A stretch of 64,000 nt of DNA from Alphaproteobacteria bacterium. GTDB taxonomy: Bacteria; Pseudomonadota; Alphaproteobacteria; Sphingomonadales; Sphingomonadaceae. Position numbers and translations under genes: made by a program. Of the stretch, positions 36,098-45,645 are shown one piece after another; within the stretch, counting starts at the first letter, position 1; every line of letters begins with the position of its first letter. The stretch covers positions 186,001 through 250,000 of the forward strand of contig JAHJIJ010000002.1 in NCBI GenBank assembly GCA_018823325.1. The letters run 5' to 3'. The notes under the pieces are model-generated. The model saw nothing but the letters and a program-made list of their open reading frames with translations. It was not told where the DNA came from and did not search any database.

Positions 36098-36652
36098 TCA
36101 GCCGCCCAGCTTGTCGATCTTTGCGTTGAGCGCGGCAAGCTGCGCCTTCAGCTCGGCCACCTCATCGGCGGACTCGCCGGCCTTCGCAGGCGCCGCCGGC
36201 ATGGCAGGCTTGAACGCGCTGGCCGCAGCATTCAGCATTTCCATGTTGCGCTTGGCAATCTCGGCGAATGGACCGCCGGCAAAGGCGCCCTGCATCGCTT
36301 CCTGAAATTGCTGCTGGTTCTTGCGGAAGGCTTCCATGCTCGCTTCAAGATATTGCGGCACCATGGATTGCATGGAGTCGCCGTAGAGCGAGATCAGCTG
36401 GCGCAGGAAGCTCACCGGGAGCATGTTCTCGCCCCGCTGTTCTTCTTCCATGATGATCTGCGTGAGGACGTTGTGCGTAATGTCCTCGCCGGACTTCGCA
36501 TCGACGACCACGAAATCGCGGCCCTCGCGAGTCATCTGCGAAAGGAGTTCTAGCGTGATGTAACTTGAGGTTTCCGTGTCATAGAGACGCCGGTTGGCGT
36601 ACTTCTTGATGACAATGGTTCCTGATTCGCCACCCGATTTCGATCGTGCCAT
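36098..36652 (-). CDS. phaR: polyhydroxyalkanoate synthesis repressor PhaR
   Basis: 184 residues. The N-terminal domain (IVIKKYANRRLYDTETSSYITL, about residues 13-34) is the PHB/PHA accumulation regulator DNA-binding domain. EEEQRGENMLPVSFLRQLISLYGDSMQ is the second conserved block, and a C-terminal coiled coil (AELKAQLAALNAKIDKL) closes the protein. PhaR binds PHA granules and represses phasin and its own gene. The ATG at 36652 has GGAG upstream; an 11-codon longer reading is less likely. Divergent from a PHA synthase-like gene. Confidence 0.92.
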   Translation of the reverse strand: MARSKSGGESGTIVIKKYANRRLYDTETSSYITLELLSQMTREGRDFVVVDAKSGEDITHNVLTQIIMEEEQRGENMLPVSFLRQLISLYGDSMQSMVPQYLEASMEAFRKNQQQFQEAMQGAFAGGPFAEIAKRNMEMLNAAASAFKPAMPAAPAKAGESADEVAELKAQLAALNAKIDKLGG

Positions 36653-36674
36653 ATCTGATGCTCCGCCCTCCGGT

Positions 36675-37781
36675 GTGCGCAGCATAGCATCCTTTCTTTC
36701 CGCACCGCAACATGGCCCGCGCCCGTTGCCGTTGTTTCTTTCGATATTGTGGCACGTAACGGCACAGAATCCGCAATTGCGGCGGCGTGCCTTCGCCGGA
36801 TTGCGCCGGTTTCAGACAGCGCCCCGCCCACCCGCATCCGATCTTCCGGAAATTGCTGCGCGGAATGGACGCGCGACTTTGCTGGCGCGAAACGGCGGCG
36901 CACAACGCGCATTTGCGGTGGACGAAAGCGGAAAAGCGCCCGTCGTTTTGATCCCTTCGCTCATCAATCCCCCCAATGTTCTCGACTTGACCGAGCGCCG
37001 CTCCCTGATGCGCTTTTTGCTGCAGCAGGGGCATGAAGTCCTCCTGCTCGACTGGGGCACGCCGGGCGCAGACGAACGATCGATCGACCTTGCCGATCAT
37101 GTCGAGGCGCTGCTCCTGCCGCTGCTCGACCGGCTCGCGCGCCCTCCCCTTCTGGCCGGGTACTGCCTTGGCGGCACGCTGGCGATTGGCGCCGCTGCCC
37201 GGTTGCGGGCACGCGGCAGACCCGCAGCCGGCGTGGCCACCATTGCCGCGCCGTGGGATTTTTCCGCCTATGACGAAGGCTTCCTGGCCCAGCTTGCCGA
37301 GACATGGTCAAAAGCGAAGGCCGGCTGCGAAGCACTGGGCCTCGTGCCAATGGAGGTTTTCCAGACCGGCTTCTGGTCGCTCGATCCGGAGCGGACCATC
37401 CAAAAATATGCGGCGTTCGGCGAGATGGACGAGAACACGCCCGCCTACCACGGCTTCATCGCGCTGGAGGACTGGGCGAATCAGGGGGCGCCGCTCACCC
37501 TCGCAAGCGGACGCGATCTTGCGGAGCGCTGCTATGGCGCCAATATGACGGCCGGTGGCCAATGGTCCATCCATGGTACGATCGCCGATCCGCAAGCGCT
37601 CGATTGCCCGACGCTCGCCATCGCCTCGACCACGGATCGGATCGTGCCGGCCGCAGCCGCTCCGCCCGCTGCGGAGCGGATCGACCTTGCGCTCGGCCAT
37701 GTCGGCATGATGATCGGCAGCCGGGCGGAAGAACAGCTCTGGAGAGGATTGAGCGACTGGCTTTCGCGCTGTGGCGGCTGA
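36675..37781 (+). CDS. PHA synthase-like alpha/beta hydrolase with cysteine nucleophile
   Basis: 368 residues from the GTG at 36675 (a TTG at 36726 is also possible; the true start is uncertain because phaR begins within 25 bp on the other strand). The nucleophile elbow GYCLGG carries Cys instead of Ser, as in PhaC polyester synthases. The acid is likely in STTDRIVP and the histidine in LGHVGMM. It is shorter than class I PhaC (~580) and lacks the N-terminal extension. The neighbours phaR and phaA support a polyhydroxyalkanoate role: polymerase or a short-chain variant. Confidence 0.75.
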   Translation: MRSIASFLSAPQHGPRPLPLFLSILWHVTAQNPQLRRRAFAGLRRFQTAPRPPASDLPEIAARNGRATLLARNGGAQRAFAVDESGKAPVVLIPSLINPPNVLDLTERRSLMRFLLQQGHEVLLLDWGTPGADERSIDLADHVEALLLPLLDRLARPPLLAGYCLGGTLAIGAAARLRARGRPAAGVATIAAPWDFSAYDEGFLAQLAETWSKAKAGCEALGLVPMEVFQTGFWSLDPERTIQKYAAFGEMDENTPAYHGFIALEDWANQGAPLTLASGRDLAERCYGANMTAGGQWSIHGTIADPQALDCPTLAIASTTDRIVPAAAAPPAAERIDLALGHVGMMIGSRAEEQLWRGLSDWLSRCGG

Positions 37782-37848
37782 TGCTAGAGGCCCGGCACGA
37801 GAGAGCAACCCGCGCCCATGGCGCCGCAATCGAGGGACCTGCCAAGAC

Positions 37849-39021
37849 ATGACCGACATCGTCATTACCGCCGCCAAACGCACGCCTGTGGGCAGCTTTC
37901 TGGGCAGTTTCGCCAGCACGCCCGCGCATGAGCTCGGCCGCGTTGCCATCGTGGCCGCGCTGGAGCAGGCCGGCGTTGCACCCGATGAGGTCAACGAGCT
38001 GATCTTCGGCCAGGTGCTCACCGCGACTCAGGGCCAGAACCCGGCTCGCCAGGCGGCCGTCCATGCCGGCATCCCCGCCGACCGTACCGCCCTCACGATC
38101 AATCAGGTCTGTGGCTCGGGCCTGCGTGCCGTTGCCCTCGCCGCCCAGGCAATCCGCTGCGGCGACGCCAGCATCATGGTCGCGGGCGGACAGGAGAACA
38201 TGTCGCTCTCCCCGCATGCCCAGTTGATGCGCGCCGGCACCAAGATGGGGCCGCTCACGTTGATCGATACCATGGTTCATGACGGCCTGACCGACGCCTT
38301 CAACAATTATCACATGGGCATCACTGCCGAAAATCTCGCGGAGAAATATCAGATCACGCGCGAGGAGCAGGACGCTTTTGCGGCAGCCAGCCAGAACAAG
38401 GCGGAAGCCGCGCGCGCCGCCGGTCGCTTCGCAGACGAGATCGTCCCCGTCACGGTCAAGGGCCGCAAGGGCGATACGATTGTCGATGCGGATGAATATA
38501 TCCGTGCGGGTGCAACCGTCGAGGGAATGGCCGGCCTGCGTCCCGCCTTCAAGAAGGACGGCACAGTCACCGCCGGCAACGCCAGCGGCGTGAACGATGG
38601 CGCTGCGGCGCTGGTGCTGATGAGCGCGGACGAAGCGGCAAAGCGCGGCGCGACCGTTCTGGCGCGCATCGCGAGCTGGGCGACCTGTGGCGTCGATCCG
38701 TCCATCATGGGCATCGGCCCCGCTCCGGCCAGCCGCATCGCGCTGGAAAAGGCAGGCTGGTCGCTCGCCGATCTGGACCTGATCGAAGCCAATGAGGCGT
38801 TTGCGGCTCAGGCTCTTTCGGTCGGCAAGGAACTGGGCTGGAATCCGGACATCGTAAACGTCAATGGCGGCGCCATTGCCCTCGGCCATCCCATCGGTGC
38901 TTCAGGCGCGCGCGTGCTGACGACACTGCTTTATGAGCTGGCACGCCGCGACGGCAAGAAGGGCCTCGCGACACTGTGCATCGGCGGCGGCATGGGCATT
39001 GCCATGTGCGTCGAGCGTTAA
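37849..39021 (+). CDS. phaA: acetyl-CoA acetyltransferase (biosynthetic thiolase)
   Basis: 390 residues. PhaA condenses two acetyl-CoA to acetoacetyl-CoA, the first step to polyhydroxybutyrate. Catalytic Cys is in [11 protein letters not shown] (about residue 89). [10 protein letters not shown] holds the histidine and CIGGGMG the second cysteine near the end. Start at the ATG 37849, matching the family N-terminus ([18 protein letters not shown]). It follows the PHA synthase-like gene by 67 bp. A terminator follows. Could equally serve in fatty-acid or ketone metabolism. Confidence 0.93.
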   Translation: MTDIVITAAKRTPVGSFLGSFASTPAHELGRVAIVAALEQAGVAPDEVNELIFGQVLTATQGQNPARQAAVHAGIPADRTALTINQVCGSGLRAVALAAQAIRCGDASIMVAGGQENMSLSPHAQLMRAGTKMGPLTLIDTMVHDGLTDAFNNYHMGITAENLAEKYQITREEQDAFAAASQNKAEAARAAGRFADEIVPVTVKGRKGDTIVDADEYIRAGATVEGMAGLRPAFKKDGTVTAGNASGVNDGAAALVLMSADEAAKRGATVLARIASWATCGVDPSIMGIGPAPASRIALEKAGWSLADLDLIEANEAFAAQALSVGKELGWNPDIVNVNGGAIALGHPIGASGARVLTTLLYELARRDGKKGLATLCIGGGMGIAMCVER

Positions 39022-39481
39022 GCGCACAGACAATCTGAAAGAATGCGCCAGCCCCGCAAAGGCTGGCGTTTTCGTTTGTGCTTGCGACGCAACAGCCGAT
39101 TCACGCCGGTCCCTTCAGCATGGACAAAGGCCGCAGCCACGCGAAGCAGACCTCAGGTTATGCGCCACCTCCCGTTCGGGCCGAGCCTGTGGAAGCCCTG
39201 CCCTTCTGCTTTGACTTGGGCCGGATACGTTGGCTCTTCAGCTTTCACGCTTCCGTTTGGACAGGCTGAGCGCGAAGCCTTTTGCTCCCGTCACAACTTT
39301 CAGGCGTCCCGCGTGAAGAATCCATGGATTCAGCGCCTCTCAGTCGGAAAAGTCGGCGCTATCTGCTTGTCCTCGCTGGCCATTCTGGGGATAAGGTGTC
39401 TATAGCCCTTCGGGGATCAGCCGATCTCGATCTCCATCGCGGATCATCAATCGCCAACCGGCGCATCATTGGAGGCACGGA
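39022..39481. other. 460-bp non-coding region between phaA and mrpA with a REP-like remnant
   Basis: After the phaA terminator there is no convincing gene: open frames on both strands have no family features. AGCCTGT (39184-39190) and ACAGGCT (39261-39267) are inverted, each in a context (GTTCGGGC...GAAGCC) that resembles the repetitive GAGCCTGTCGAAG elements common in proteobacteria. The final 100 bp must carry the mrp promoter; GGAGG at 39470-39474 serves mrpA. I see no definite -35/-10. Confidence 0.45.
39046..39072 (+). terminator. intrinsic terminator of the phaA transcript
   Basis: CGCCAGCC (39046-39053) pairs with GGCTGGCG (39061-39068), a perfect 8-bp stem with a 7-base loop, followed by TTTT. 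It lies 25 bp after the phaA stop. Confidence 0.85.
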
Positions 39482-42337
39482 TTGTTGTTGCTGATACTCG
39501 CCCTGCTGCCCTTTTTCGGCGCATTGCTGGTGGCGATACTCAGCGGCGCCAGCCGCAACCTTCAGGCAAGCGTCGCCGCTGCCACGACCGGCGCCGCGCT
39601 GGCCCTTCTGCTCGCTTATACTCCAGCGGCACTGACCGGGCAGACACCCGCTGTCCAGTTCGACTGGATTCCGGCGCTCGGCCTGTCCTTCGGCTTCTTT
39701 CTCGATCCTTTGGGGGCGATGTTTGCCGGGCTGATCCTCGGCATCGGCCTCCTCATCATCATCTACGCCCGCTTCTATCTCGCATCCGAAGATCCGATGG
39801 GTCGGTTCCTGGCCTTTCTCCTGCTGTTTCAGGGCGCGATGCTCGGCATCGTGATTTCCGACAATGTGCTGTTGCTGCTCGTTTTCTGGGAAATGACGAG
39901 CCTGTCGTCATTCTTGCTGATCGGCTTTTGGCGTCACACCGCCGAAGCGCGGCAAGGCGCACGGATGGCCCTCGTCGTCACGGGTGGCGGCGGACTTGCG
40001 TTGATCGCGGGCATGCTTCTGCTGGGCAACATCGCCGGGTCTTTTGATCTGCGGGTTATCCTCGCCAGCGGCGCTCTCATTCAGGCCTCACCGCTGTATC
40101 CGGTCGCCCTCATTCTGATCCTGCTGGGTTGCTTCACCAAATCGGCGCAATTCCCATTCCACTTCTGGCTCCCGCACGCCATGGCCGCTCCGACGCCGGT
40201 GAGCGCTTATCTCCATTCGGCCACGATGGTGAAAGCCGGTATCTTCCTCCTCGCGCGGCTTTGGCCTGCGCTGGCCGGCACGGATCTGTGGTTCTATCTG
40301 GTGGGCACGACAGGCCTCGTCACCATGACGCTGGGCGCGGCAATCGCGCTGTTCAAAACCGATCTCAAGGCCATCCTGGCTTACTCAACGGTCAGCCACC
40401 TTGGGCTGCTCACGATGCTGTTCGGCTTCGGCACCAGCGCGGCGGCCATGGCCGGGGTGTTCCACATCCTCAATCACGCCGTGTTCAAGGCCGCGCTGTT
40501 CATGAACGCCGGAATTGTGGATCATGAGGCCGGCACGCGCGACATAAGGCGGCTGGGCGGGCTGGCCACGCTGATGCCGATCAGCGCAACGCTCGCCATC
40601 GTCGCGGCAGCATCCATGGCGGGATTGCCACCGCTCAACGGCTTCCTCTCCAAGGAGATGATGCTTTACGAGGCCTCGCACACGGTCTGGAACGGCATGA
40701 CACTGTTCGTGCCGATCGTCGCCGTCATCGCCGCCACGCTCTCCGTCGCCTATTCCCTACGCTACGCGGTTCACGTCTATCTGGGGCGCACGCGCGACGA
40801 TTATCCGCACAAGCCGCACGACCCGCCCTTCGGCCTCTGGGCACCCTCGGGCTTGCTGGTCGTGCTCGTTATTCTCATCGGCCTGTTTCCCGGCACGATC
40901 ACGCGTCCGCTGGTGCAGCCCGTCGCCGATGTGGTGACCGGAAACACGGCGGGCGTCTTCGCGCCGGCGCTGTGGCATGGGCTGAACGCGGCGCTCTTCA
41001 TGAGCATGTTTGCGGTCGCGGTCGGCGCGCTGATGCTCTGGCGGCACGGCCTCATCGAACGGATATGGGATGTCCTCCCTCTCCCCGAAGCCAAGCGCCT
41101 GTTCGATTTCTTCATAGACCGGCTCGTCAAGGCGAGCCGCGTCTTCGCCGAGACCATTCATAATGGCTCGCTGCAACGACAGCTCACCCTGATCTTCAGC
41201 CTCGCGATCCTGCTTGCCGTGGAAGGTGTCATGGTCGGCGGCGGAATGGAAACCGGTAGCCGCGAAACCATTCCTGCAACGCCTATCGCCATTATCGGCT
41301 GGCTTCTGCTGATCGGCGCCACGGTCGCTGTCGTGATGTCGCAGCGTGAGCGCTATCTCACGCTCGTCTTCATCAGCGTCATCGGGCTGATCGTTTCGCT
41401 CGGCTTTGTCTATCTCTCCGCACCCGATCTCGCCCTGACGCAGATTTCGGTCGAGACGGTGACCATCCTTCTCCTTCTGCTTGCCCTCAACATGCTGCCC
41501 AAGAAACCGGCGCGTCTCTCCAGCAACAGCCTGCGCCTGCGGGATGGATTGCTGGGGATCGCCGGGGGAGCCGTGGCCGGGCTGGCCGCATGGGCAGTGA
41601 TGACCCGCGTCCCCAATGATCCGATTTCGACTTTCCACTGGGAAAACAGCTATTCGGGCGGCGGCGGCACCAATGTGGTCAACGTTACCCTGGTGGACTT
41701 CCGCGCCTTCGACACGTTCGGCGAAATCATCGTATTGGGCATTGCGGCGCTCGCCATCTTCGCATTGCTCCAGCCGGCCACGCGCGGCGCCTCGGGCGCA
41801 AGGCTGCGCGCCTGGGTGCCCGACTTCGTGCGTTCGCCCGAGCGGCACCCGATGATGTTCGTGGTTGCGACACGGCTACTCTTCCCGCTTGCCGTGATGG
41901 TCGGCATCTACATCTTCCTGCGCGGGCACAACCTCCCCGGCGGCGGCTTCATCGCGGGTCTTATCATCTCCATCGCAGTGCTGATGCAGTATATGGCCTC
42001 AGGGTTCGAATGGGCCGAGCAGCGCCGCAAGTTCGACGAGCATCTGATGATCGGCCTCGGTGTCATCATCGCGGCACTGACCGGCATCGGCTCGCTCCTC
42101 TTCGGCGCGCCCTTGTTCACCAGCGCCTTTGGCTATTTCACGCTGCCGGTGGTCGGCACCTTCGAACTGGCGACGGCCATGTTCTTCGACATTGGCGTGG
42201 CGATGACGGTGATCGGCGCGGTGATGCTCGCTCTGGCTGAACTCAGCCACATTGCTCAACGAGCGGATAAGGAAGATCAGGTCGATCACGAACCGATGGA
42301 CGTTGACCCGGCCCGCAAGCGAAAGGTGATGCCATGA
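39482..42337 (+). CDS. mrpA: Mrp Na+/H+ antiporter subunit A fused to subunit B
   Basis: 951 residues, polytopic. The first ~780 residues are the NuoL/M-like MrpA (HFWLPHAMAAPTPVSAYLHSATMVKAGIFLLARLWP and the NuoL-type lysine and glutamate positions). From about residue 790 a MrpB (DUF4040/MnhB) segment follows (MFVVATRLLFPLAVMVGIYIF). A-B fusion is the arrangement called MrpA' in group-2 operons. Mrp uses the proton gradient to export sodium and survive alkali. TTG start with GGAGG 7 bases upstream. First gene of a six-gene operon with ATGA overlaps. Confidence 0.93.
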   Translation: MLLLILALLPFFGALLVAILSGASRNLQASVAAATTGAALALLLAYTPAALTGQTPAVQFDWIPALGLSFGFFLDPLGAMFAGLILGIGLLIIIYARFYLASEDPMGRFLAFLLLFQGAMLGIVISDNVLLLLVFWEMTSLSSFLLIGFWRHTAEARQGARMALVVTGGGGLALIAGMLLLGNIAGSFDLRVILASGALIQASPLYPVALILILLGCFTKSAQFPFHFWLPHAMAAPTPVSAYLHSATMVKAGIFLLARLWPALAGTDLWFYLVGTTGLVTMTLGAAIALFKTDLKAILAYSTVSHLGLLTMLFGFGTSAAAMAGVFHILNHAVFKAALFMNAGIVDHEAGTRDIRRLGGLATLMPISATLAIVAAASMAGLPPLNGFLSKEMMLYEASHTVWNGMTLFVPIVAVIAATLSVAYSLRYAVHVYLGRTRDDYPHKPHDPPFGLWAPSGLLVVLVILIGLFPGTITRPLVQPVADVVTGNTAGVFAPALWHGLNAALFMSMFAVAVGALMLWRHGLIERIWDVLPLPEAKRLFDFFIDRLVKASRVFAETIHNGSLQRQLTLIFSLAILLAVEGVMVGGGMETGSRETIPATPIAIIGWLLLIGATVAVVMSQRERYLTLVFISVIGLIVSLGFVYLSAPDLALTQISVETVTILLLLLALNMLPKKPARLSSNSLRLRDGLLGIAGGAVAGLAAWAVMTRVPNDPISTFHWENSYSGGGGTNVVNVTLVDFRAFDTFGEIIVLGIAALAIFALLQPATRGASGARLRAWVPDFVRSPERHPMMFVVATRLLFPLAVMVGIYIFLRGHNLPGGGFIAGLIISIAVLMQYMASGFEWAEQRRKFDEHLMIGLGVIIAALTGIGSLLFGAPLFTSAFGYFTLPVVGTFELATAMFFDIGVAMTVIGAVMLALAELSHIAQRADKEDQVDHEPMDVDPARKRKVMP

Positions 42338-42693
42338 TCAGCATCGAAATGCTTGTCGCCAGCGCCATAAGCGTGCTGACTGCCGCCGGCATTTATCTGT
42401 GTCTGCGCGGACGCACCTTTCCGGTGGTCCTGGGCCTCGCAATGCTGTCCTACGCCATCAACGTCTTCCTGTTTGCCATGGGAAGGCTCGTGGTCGACCA
42501 GCCACCCATCTATGAAAAGGGCGTCACCGACTACACCGACCCCCTGCCCCAGGCACTGGTACTCACAGCGATCGTCATCGCATTCGGTATGACCGCGCTG
42601 GTCGTCGTCCTTTCCCTTCGCAGCTTTCTGGAGACCGGCAGCGATCAGGTCGACGGAAAGTCCGATTCAGAAACTGACGAGAGGCTTCCGTGA
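42334..42693 (+). CDS. mrpC: Mrp antiporter subunit C
   Basis: 119 residues with three hydrophobic helices, homologous to NuoK: AAGIYLCLRGRTFPVVLGLAMLSYAINVFLF and the conserved DPLPQALVLTAIVIAFG segment. ATGA overlap with mrpA and its stop overlaps the GTG start of mrpD, so all are coupled. It completes the membrane core of the sodium/proton antiporter. Confidence 0.93.
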   Translation: MISIEMLVASAISVLTAAGIYLCLRGRTFPVVLGLAMLSYAINVFLFAMGRLVVDQPPIYEKGVTDYTDPLPQALVLTAIVIAFGMTALVVVLSLRSFLETGSDQVDGKSDSETDERLP

Positions 42694-44225
42694 ACGCGCT
42701 GATCGTCGCCCCCTTGCTGCTCCCCGCCATCATGGCGGCAGCGTCACTCCTGTTCATGCGGCGGCACCGCTGGGTCGGCGCCGGTATTTCGATCATCGGC
42801 GTAATCGGGCTGACCGCGCTCGCACTCTATCTGCTCGTCACCGCCAGCAGCGGCGAAATCTCGGTTTACGCTCTCGGCAACTGGACAGCCCCGTTCGGCA
42901 TTGTGCTCGTGCTGGACCGACTATCGGCCCTCATGCTTCTTCTCACGGCCCTGCTTGCACTCGCTGTGGTCTGCCACGCGGTATTGACTGGTCTGGACCG
43001 CAAAGGCTGGCATTTCCACCCGCTGTTCCAGTTTCAGCTTCTCGGCATCAACGGCGCATTCCTCACAGGCGACCTTTTCAACCTGTTTGTCTTCTTCGAG
43101 GTTCTGCTGATCGCATCCTACGGCCTGATGCTGCACGGCCAGGGTGCCGAGCGGCTGAAGGCAGGCGTGCAATATGTGATCGTGAATCTGATCGGCTCGA
43201 CCCTGTTCCTTTTTGCGGTCGGCATTCTCTACGGCATCACCGGCACGCTCAACATGGCAGACATGGCCGCCCGCATTCCCGCGCTGCCCGCCAGCGATCA
43301 GGGTCTGCTGCGCGCGGGCACGCACCTTCTGATCATCGTTTTCGCGCTGAAAGCAGCGCTGCTGCCCCTCCAGCTCTGGTTGCCGCGCACCTATGCCGGA
43401 ACCGCGCCCCCGGCCGCCGCCCTGTTTGCAATCATGACCAAGGTGGGCGCTTATGCCATCATCCGGACGGTCACGCTGATCTTTGGAGAAAATGCCGGAG
43501 CGGCGAGCTGGGCACCGGAGGTCTGGATGATGCCCGCAGCGCTGGGAACGATGGTGATCGGCTTTGCCGGCCTGCTCGCCGCCCGCACGCTCCGCGATCT
43601 CGCTGCTTTTGGGCTGCTGGGTTCGACCGCGACGCTGCTCGTCGCCATCGCTGCATTCGAGCCGACAGCGCTTGCGGCGGGACTTTACTATCTGCTTCAC
43701 ACGACGCTGGCCGCGGCGCTGCTTTTCCTTGTCGTGGACCTGATCAAGCGCCGCCGCGGTCGCTACGGCGACACAATTGCGCCGTCACCCCGTTTTGCAG
43801 GGATCGAAGCGCTATCGCTTCTCTATCTGCTCGCCGCCGTCGCCATGGCCGGTCTGCCGCCGCTTTCCGGCTTTATCGGGAAGTTGCTGATCCTGCAGGC
43901 GACCATGAGCCACGTCTGGGCCACATGGATCTGGGCGATCATCCTCGGCACGACGCTGCTCGGTATCCTGGGGCTCGCGCGCGCTGGCAGCGCGATTTTC
44001 TGGAAAAGCGCCGCACACCCCGATAATCCTGTGGAAGGCGCGCGCGGGACAGAAAGCGATGGACAGCTGACCGAAGCGCTCCCCGCGGCGGGCCTTCTGG
44101 CGTTGCTCGCCGCTCTGACCATCTGGGCCGGCCCCGTCACACGTTACACCGAAGCAACGGCCCAACAGCTGTTCGCGCCGGCCGGGTACATCGAAGCCGT
44201 GCTCCGCCCGGCCACCGGAGGATGA
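42690..44225 (+). CDS. mrpD: Mrp antiporter subunit D
   Basis: 511 residues, a NuoN/L-type polytopic protein: FQFQLLGINGAFLTGDLFNLFVFFEVLLIASYGL and LPLQLWLPRTYAGTAPPAAALFAIMTKVGAYAI, with AGLPPLSGFIGKLLIL near the C-terminal third. These are the conserved antiporter-like transmembrane signatures with the buried Lys and Glu used for proton movement. GTG start overlapping mrpC. The product pairs with MrpA. Confidence 0.93.
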   Translation: MNALIVAPLLLPAIMAAASLLFMRRHRWVGAGISIIGVIGLTALALYLLVTASSGEISVYALGNWTAPFGIVLVLDRLSALMLLLTALLALAVVCHAVLTGLDRKGWHFHPLFQFQLLGINGAFLTGDLFNLFVFFEVLLIASYGLMLHGQGAERLKAGVQYVIVNLIGSTLFLFAVGILYGITGTLNMADMAARIPALPASDQGLLRAGTHLLIIVFALKAALLPLQLWLPRTYAGTAPPAAALFAIMTKVGAYAIIRTVTLIFGENAGAASWAPEVWMMPAALGTMVIGFAGLLAARTLRDLAAFGLLGSTATLLVAIAAFEPTALAAGLYYLLHTTLAAALLFLVVDLIKRRRGRYGDTIAPSPRFAGIEALSLLYLLAAVAMAGLPPLSGFIGKLLILQATMSHVWATWIWAIILGTTLLGILGLARAGSAIFWKSAAHPDNPVEGARGTESDGQLTEALPAAGLLALLAALTIWAGPVTRYTEATAQQLFAPAGYIEAVLRPATGG

Positions 44226-44229
44226 CGCG

Positions 44230-44721
44230 ATGCTGACGAAGCTCTTTCCTCACCCCGGCCTGACGGCGCTGTTGCTTGTTGTCTGGATGCTGATGCTCAA
44301 CAGCTTTTCGGCTGGCGGGCTTGTTGTGGGCCTCGTTTTCGCGACCATCGTCCCCGTGTTCACCGCGCCATTCTGGCCGGACCGTCCCAGGCTTCGCTTC
44401 GGATGGGCAATGATCGACTATATGGCGATCGTGATGTTCGACATCATTGTCGCCAACTTCCATGTAGCCAGGCTCATCCTTTTCGTCCGCAACCGGGACC
44501 TGCGCTCGCGCTGGATGACGATCCCGCTCGACCTCCATTCCGCTGAGGCCATCACAGCGTTGGCCGGCACGATCAGCCTCACGCCAGGGACGGTCTCGGC
44601 CGACGTTTCGGCCGACGGGCGCCATCTCCTCGTCCATGCTCTGGATACGGGCGACGTCGCAGAAGAGGTGGCACGGATCAAATCTCGCTATGAGGCCCGG
44701 TTGAAGAGGATCTTCCTGTGA
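44230..44721 (+). CDS. mrpE: Mrp antiporter subunit E
   Basis: 163 residues: two or three hydrophobic helices (LTALLLVVWMLMLNSF, GLVVGLVFATIVPVF) and the conserved MnhE C-terminal part with ALAGTISLTPGTVSADV and VHALDTGD. Starts 4 bp after mrpD, and its stop overlaps the GTG of mrpF. Accessory subunit required for full antiport in characterised systems. Confidence 0.92.
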   Translation: MLTKLFPHPGLTALLLVVWMLMLNSFSAGGLVVGLVFATIVPVFTAPFWPDRPRLRFGWAMIDYMAIVMFDIIVANFHVARLILFVRNRDLRSRWMTIPLDLHSAEAITALAGTISLTPGTVSADVSADGRHLLVHALDTGDVAEEVARIKSRYEARLKRIFL

Positions 44722-44987
44722 TTGAAGCAGCCCTCATCTTCGCCTTTGTCTGCGTCGCGCTCGCGGTGCTGCTCAACCTTTACCGGCTGCTGCGTGGCCC
44801 CACGCGGGGCGACAGAATTCTCGCCCTCGACACAATGGTGATCAACGCGATCGCGCTCATCATCCTGTTCGGCATCTACGAGACCAGCACGACCTACTTC
44901 GAAGCAGCGCTGCTGCTGGCAATGGTGGGCTTCGTCGGTACGGTGGCCTACTGCAAATTCCTCCTGCGCGGCGATATCGTGGAGTGA
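44718..44987 (+). CDS. mrpF: Mrp antiporter subunit F
   Basis: 89 residues with three hydrophobic helices. LLRGPTRGDRILALDTMVINAIALIILFG is the MnhF signature. GTG start overlapping the mrpE stop; the stop lies directly before mrpG. Confidence 0.92.
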   Translation: MIEAALIFAFVCVALAVLLNLYRLLRGPTRGDRILALDTMVINAIALIILFGIYETSTTYFEAALLLAMVGFVGTVAYCKFLLRGDIVE

Positions 44988-45389
44988 ATGATGACACTGA
45001 TCGCTGAATTCCTGATCGCTTTCCTGATTGTGCTGGGCGGAGCCTTCGCGTTGATCGGGAGCTGGGGCCTCGCCCGGCTGTCGACCTTGATGGCTCGCCT
45101 GCACGGGCCGACGAAGGCCACGACGCTTGGCGTCGGGAGCTGCCTCGTCGCCTCGATGATCTACTTCCCCCTGCACGGAGGGACATGGTCGGCGCATGAA
45201 CTTCTGATCACGCTGTTCCTCTTCATCACCGCGCCCGTCTCCGCCAACATGCTTGCCAAGGCTCATCTGCACCGGCAGCAGACGAACATCGATTCAAAGC
45301 CGATGGACGGCATTCGCGATGGACTTCCCCCGCCAGGCGACGGCACCGAATGGGCGACGTTCGCCGGCGGCCACTCAGAAAAGATTTAA
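44988..45389 (+). CDS. mrpG: Mrp antiporter subunit G
   Basis: 133 residues. Three hydrophobic helices and the MnhG signature GAFALIGSWGLARLSTLMARLHGPTKATTLG. GGAG at 44981-44984 is only 3 bases before this ATG; the next ATG (44991) has a better distance, so the true start may be one codon later. Last canonical gene of the Mrp operon; a 43-residue membrane peptide gene follows 70 bp on. Confidence 0.92.
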   Translation: MMTLIAEFLIAFLIVLGGAFALIGSWGLARLSTLMARLHGPTKATTLGVGSCLVASMIYFPLHGGTWSAHELLITLFLFITAPVSANMLAKAHLHRQQTNIDSKPMDGIRDGLPPPGDGTEWATFAGGHSEKI

Positions 45390-45459
45390 GCGGCGTGCGG
45401 TTCTTCCCGAGCGCATCGCGCGCATTTGACTTCCCGATCAATCCGACGAGTGAGCGCGC

Positions 45460-45591
45460 GTGAACGAAGACGATGAGGAGTCTCGCGGACTGGTGAGATG
45501 GGTCCATGGCCGGCTGCACATCCTGATCGGCATTGCCGGGCTGGTCGCCTGGTTCATCATGCTATGGCTGATGTTCGGCGACGTGCTGTGA
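45460..45591 (+). CDS. 43-residue single-helix membrane peptide downstream of mrpG
   Basis: GTG start, with a stop at 45589-45591. An acidic N-terminus (NEDDEE) leads to a basic stretch (RGLVRWVHGRLH), then one long hydrophobic helix (about residues 20-40: ILIGIAGLVAWFIMLWLMF), ending GDVL. Charge order suggests the N-terminus stays in the cytoplasm. A weak GACGAG lies upstream. It is too small for most gene finders. The coding signal is moderate; no homologue is claimed. Confidence 0.5.
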   Translation: MNEDDEESRGLVRWVHGRLHILIGIAGLVAWFIMLWLMFGDVL

Positions 45592-45645
45592 GGTGAGCCA
45601 GTCCTCCCCCTAGCCCCTCCCGCCCGCATGGTCTAAGATCTGGCG

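Noticed and set aside
39022..39481. Short open frames in the phaA-mrpA gap
   Set aside because: Several 60-120-codon frames overlap one another on the plus strand, with no ribosome site, no domain and repeat-like DNA beneath.
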